DNA from: Branchiostoma floridae
Lineage: Eukaryota; Chordata; Leptocardii; Amphioxiformes; Branchiostomatidae
Direction: 5' to 3'
Length of the DNA stretch: 64,000 nt
Assembly: GCF_000003815.2 (NCBI RefSeq)
Contig: NC_049989.1
Span: forward strand, 11,053,273-11,117,272
The notes under the pieces were generated by a model. It was not told the DNA's origin. It saw nothing but the letters and a program-made list of their open reading frames with translations, and made no database searches. How positions within the stretch are numbered: the first letter of the stretch is position 1; every line of letters begins with the position of its first letter. A program made the translations under genes and the position numbers. Below, piece by piece: positions 60,687 to 64,000 of this stretch.

Positions 60687-63139
60687 TCATTCTTCTTTAT
60701 GCTTGACATTATCCACAGCTTCTGGTGTCTCTGTCACTTCATTGTCCTCTCCTTTCGTTTGGTCCATTTCCACAAAACATCCCAACGCTTCCCCGAATCG
60801 TATCTTCTGTCCGGCTTTGACCTTGAAGGAGAATGTCCTTGGGGCTTCAAAGATTATAACAATGGAAGACCCGAGATTGAACTCGCCGAAGATTTCCCCC
60901 TTCTTAACAGCCACCCCGGTACCCTGCGTCTCGTTGAAGAAAACCCGGTCGTAGAAGAGACCACCTTTCCACTTTCCTGGCAAGTTGGTGTGCAGCTCCT
61001 GAAACAAAAAAATAACATTTCAAGTGAGTAATTAACACAGTTCATGATGATAGTATGTTTCCCAACATTACATTAACGTTAATGCACAGTTTTCTGTCAC
61101 ATCACTGTTCCAGATCTATTTCTTTTCTCTAAAACAATGATCATCATCAATCAAGAAGTTAGGTATACTTAGACTTTGCACTTTAATAAATGCCACTTTT
61201 CCTTTAATCTTAAGAGTAAGTCATTTAGGTTTCCTTTAATCTTAAGAGTAAGTCATTTAGGTATTAGAAATTACTAGTAAAGATATTGTTGCATATTCAT
61301 TATTATATTTCAATCCATACTACAGTATGGATTGCAATAGAATGTTTTTCGTCGCATCTCTTCTTCTCCAGCCAAATCTTCAAATGGATTCAACTTTTTC
61401 ATTTTCAGGCCAAATGAGCTGACACTTGGCAGGGACATATAGAGAAGGTGATAGTCACCTGTTACATGTGTATGTCAATCCTTCCACAAAGGTGGTAAAA
61501 AAAAACTGAATAAACAAATAAATGAGCTTATTATTTTACTCACACTGTCCATGTACATCCTGATGGAGCCCACATTGGTGGCCCCTACAGCTGACATGGA
61601 GAAGAAACCCTGGTCCCACCTTCCTGACATCACCACCCGCTCGTTATAGTTAAACAGACCCTGGATACACCTGACCAGTCCGGGGTTCACCGAGAACAGC
61701 TCACCTGAGGGGAAACAGAGCAACAAGGTTAGAGAAGGCAGACTTCACTCACTTACCCATGGTGCTTCGCAACCAGTGCTGTCAAAACAAAACCCTTCCC
61801 ACTAGGGATGGGAATTTGCTAATTGGGGCAGAAAAAAACCTCCATTTGTACAAAAATGACATTTGCAAGCATAAAATGACGGATTTTGCAACACGCTCAG
61901 AAACAATGAGTGGGATAAAAAAAATTGAAGCTAGAGTCCTGTTTGCAACCCTTCCCATTCCACACAAAAAATAGTTACTAGTCTAGTAATGTAAGGAAAA
62001 AGTGCACTGGCCTGCCCCTTGCCAGCACCCAAGCACTGGCTCACAACAGGTACAACAAACACAACAGGCAGTCTGTTCAGCTGTAAAGTGCTCGCTCCCA
62101 CAACCACCCCCGGTAAGCAGTAACTAATGTACTAGTAAGGGATTTTTTTCAACAAAAATGGCCATGTAATTCTTATATAGAATAACTAGTGTTAGTACTG
62201 TAAATGCAAAAACTTTCACGTTGGTTTAATGTTCGCGGTTTTTGCGGTGGCTGCTTCACCGCGAACTTAAAACCACAGCGAACATTTTTCCATGGCAGTA
62301 AGACAGTACAGTGCCTGATGCTACCGCGAACTTAAAACCATCGCGAAAATTCCTTTTTTCCCCGCTACCGCAAAATTAAATCACCGCGAATTTAAATGCA
62401 TTTACAGTACTTCAAATATATTAGACAAAAACAGAGTTTTCCTCTGACTGACCAGGAAAGTGCCTCCTGTGGAGTACCTCCCACTCTGCAGGGGAGTGGA
62501 ACCTGTGGTAGTCTCCCGGCGCCAGGTACACCGTACAGTGGTACAGCTCGTTCTCCTCAGGGTTCTCCAGTAACATCTGCTGGTAGTTCTCATCGTCGGC
62601 AGGTTTGCTGTTGTTCAGCGTCTGCTTGGACAGCCACCAGTTGTTGTTGGTGCGTCCCAGGAATGTCTGGAGGGAGTAGGTCACCCCCTTTACTTGCTCC
62701 AACATGTTGTGTTCCACCTTGCCAAAGTGTAGGACTGTACCATCTGCGGGGCTCACCTGGGGGTGTTGGGAAGAAGTTTCTTGGTCAGATTCAACCTTTT
62801 TTAGTCAAGAGCCAACTGTCTGTGTTGGCTCTCAGCAACAATTGTCTTAAACGTATGGAAGGCAAAATTGTAAAGGTGTTCAAATACCTGTTTTATCTAA
62901 CACTAGCACTTTCACATTGTAAATTTATTTTAGGAAAATAAAAACGGATAAGATTAGAAATAAAATGTAGATGGGATGGTGTCATGAGCTATGACGTACT
63001 GACCAGACTGTGTTGTTGGTCGATGGTTCGGACGGAGGGTTTGAGCTGCCTGCGGAAGAACTCGTTCAGATTGCTGTAGTATGACAGGTCCTCTATAGCC
63101 GCCTCTTGGAGATTACAGTCAAACAACCAGATGTATAGC
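60687..63139 (-). CDS. PISD: Phosphatidylserine decarboxylase (PISD), last four exons, 5' partial
   Basis: Makes phosphatidylethanolamine from phosphatidylserine at the mitochondrial inner membrane. Minus-strand exons 63004-63139, 62453-62756, 61544-61704, 60687-60998; GT-AG throughout and phases agree. Order of motifs: [11 protein letters not shown] and [19 protein letters not shown] with the catalytic-type Asp; [21 protein letters not shown] with the His of the charge relay; [27 protein letters not shown]; and [15 protein letters not shown]. The LGSS is the self-cleavage site: Gly-Ser splits, the downstream Ser becomes the pyruvoyl group, and beta and alpha chains result. LGST is the commoner form. 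After FGEALG the protein runs about 30 residues longer than human, with a Glu/Lys-rich tail. Upstream exons with mitochondrial targeting and transmembrane segments lie beyond 64,000. Confidence 0.94.
62198..62407. mobile_element. TA-flanked MITE, CTGTAAATGCA family, copy 5
   Basis: CTGTAAATGCA to TGCATTTACAG with TA on both sides, in a PISD intron, ending 45 bp beyond the donor of the exon at 62,453-62,756. The best-preserved TIR pair with copy 1. Confidence 0.82.
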
Positions 63140-63179
63140 CTACAGGCAAACAAAATCATAAAATGGAACATTCTACCAA

Positions 63180-63240
63180 CCTGAAGTAAAGTTACATCAT
63201 GTCACATCATATCTTGTCATTTTATATCTCATATCATATC
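63180..63240. repeat. ATATC microsatellite-like tract
   Basis: Imperfect (ATATC)n repeats in the PISD upstream intron; more ATCATAT-type sequence occurs near 63.80-63.83 kb. Confidence 0.6.
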
Positions 63241-63873
63241 ATATCACTGGGAGGTCACTACGAAGCTCAGGTAGCATCTCTGTCCCAAAAGCAAGGACCT
63301 CTAAACTACAATTCCTTCCTACACCATACCATCAGACTATAAAACATTAAATCATTGACTGATGATTTTTTCTTCTCTTTATGTACTGTTCATGTCTTAC
63401 CTACTGTGTAGTTATTATGTAATGTGATTTTACTCATTTCTGAAAGATCAACGATATTCAGAGGTGTTTCTAGTCATGGGTAGCTCTGCAATGTTGATTT
63501 GACAAATGAAGATTTGAAGATCATATCATATCATTTAAAGTTAAAATTCCCTCCAGCACCAAATGTTGCTTTGGGCTATTAACCCATCTCTGTCTCCATA
63601 TCCCTATAGGCCACACAGTGTTGCACAATCACTACAGCAGGGGGCTGGTCTACTGGTAGTGGTGTGTGTTCACAAATGAGTGCTAAGCAGAGAAAGCAGC
63701 TTGTACCTTTTTAAAGTCTTTGGTATGACTTGGTCAAGGACGAAACTCATGACCTACCGACTATACAAGATGAACACTCTACACACTTGGCCATTGCACT
63801 GGTCATATCATATCATTTCATATATCATCATATCTCTTGAACTTAGGTTTGAACTGTAGCATGTTAGCTATGT

Positions 63874-64000
63874 AGCTAAGGGCACAACCCACCGTTCGTG
63901 CAATTTGTCCGTACTTTTTTTTGAAGGGCCACGTCCGCCACATATTTCAACGTTCAGGCTGTACAGGACAAGCGTGTCGCCCGTACTGGCACGTACTGGG
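63874..64000. mobile_element. AGCTAAGGGCACA TIR element, copy 3 (cut by window end)
   Basis: AGCTAAGGGCACAACCC, then TGCAATTTGTCCGTAC and CCACGTCCGCCA, matching the left part of the copies at 21.0 and 29.1 kb. Confidence 0.65.

Noticed and set aside
1-64000. CRISPR arrays, operons, bacterial-type defence systems
   Set aside because: No direct-repeat/spacer structure; tandem repeats here are contiguous; all genes are intron-containing animal genes.

Overview
This is intron-rich, AT-leaning animal nuclear DNA, almost certainly from a lancelet (Branchiostoma). The inference rests on deuterostome-like orthologues with many small phase-preserving exons, on the density of short TIR elements and foldbacks, and on interspersed families such as the 'CCGCCCTTCGGCGTAAC' repeat that I associate with amphioxus. 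No prokaryotic features are present. There is one 370-N assembly gap. All gene models below were assembled by hand from splice sites, reading-frame phase and remembered family sequence, so exon edges are checkable while orthology is family knowledge.

Layout: (1) 1-11.8 kb is mostly repeat-rich intron; a likely first coding exon of a small G protein signalling modulator (SGSM1/2-like) lies on the minus strand at 11,772-11,822, with a GC-rich promoter region above it. (2) 13.4-23.3 kb, plus strand: VPS33A, 16 exons, the Sec1/Munc18-type subunit of HOPS/CORVET. As assembled it carries a 1-nt frameshift in exon 8 and an in-frame TAG in exon 13. (3) 26.7-47.7 kb, minus strand: an M3-family zinc oligopeptidase (thimet oligopeptidase/neurolysin type), 17 exon positions, including an apparent pair of mutually exclusive 105-nt exons and a 33-nt microexon. 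(4) 49.2-50.6 kb, minus strand: a three-exon MIF/D-dopachrome-tautomerase-family gene lacking the catalytic N-terminal proline. (5) 51.2-57.2 kb, plus strand: two two-exon TMEM35/DoxX-like membrane-protein paralogues, separated by a 5'-truncated non-LTR retrotransposon on the minus strand. (6) 60.7-64 kb, minus strand: the last four exons of mitochondrial phosphatidylserine decarboxylase (PISD), ending in an LGSS self-cleavage site; the 5' part is off-window.

The genes are unrelated housekeeping or membrane genes rather than one pathway. The most unusual signal is at the RNA-processing level. A recurrent ~60-bp sequence (core GTGAAGTCTGCCATCTCT) sits in sense orientation 36-44 nt upstream of 3' splice sites in three unrelated genes (VPS33A twice, THOP, PISD). 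It carries its own GTAAG, a branch-point-like CTRAY and a terminal AG, which resembles an introner-like element. Two further exon-intron boundaries are tandemly duplicated, and one DNA transposon sits in a target-site duplication that contains the splice donor itself.
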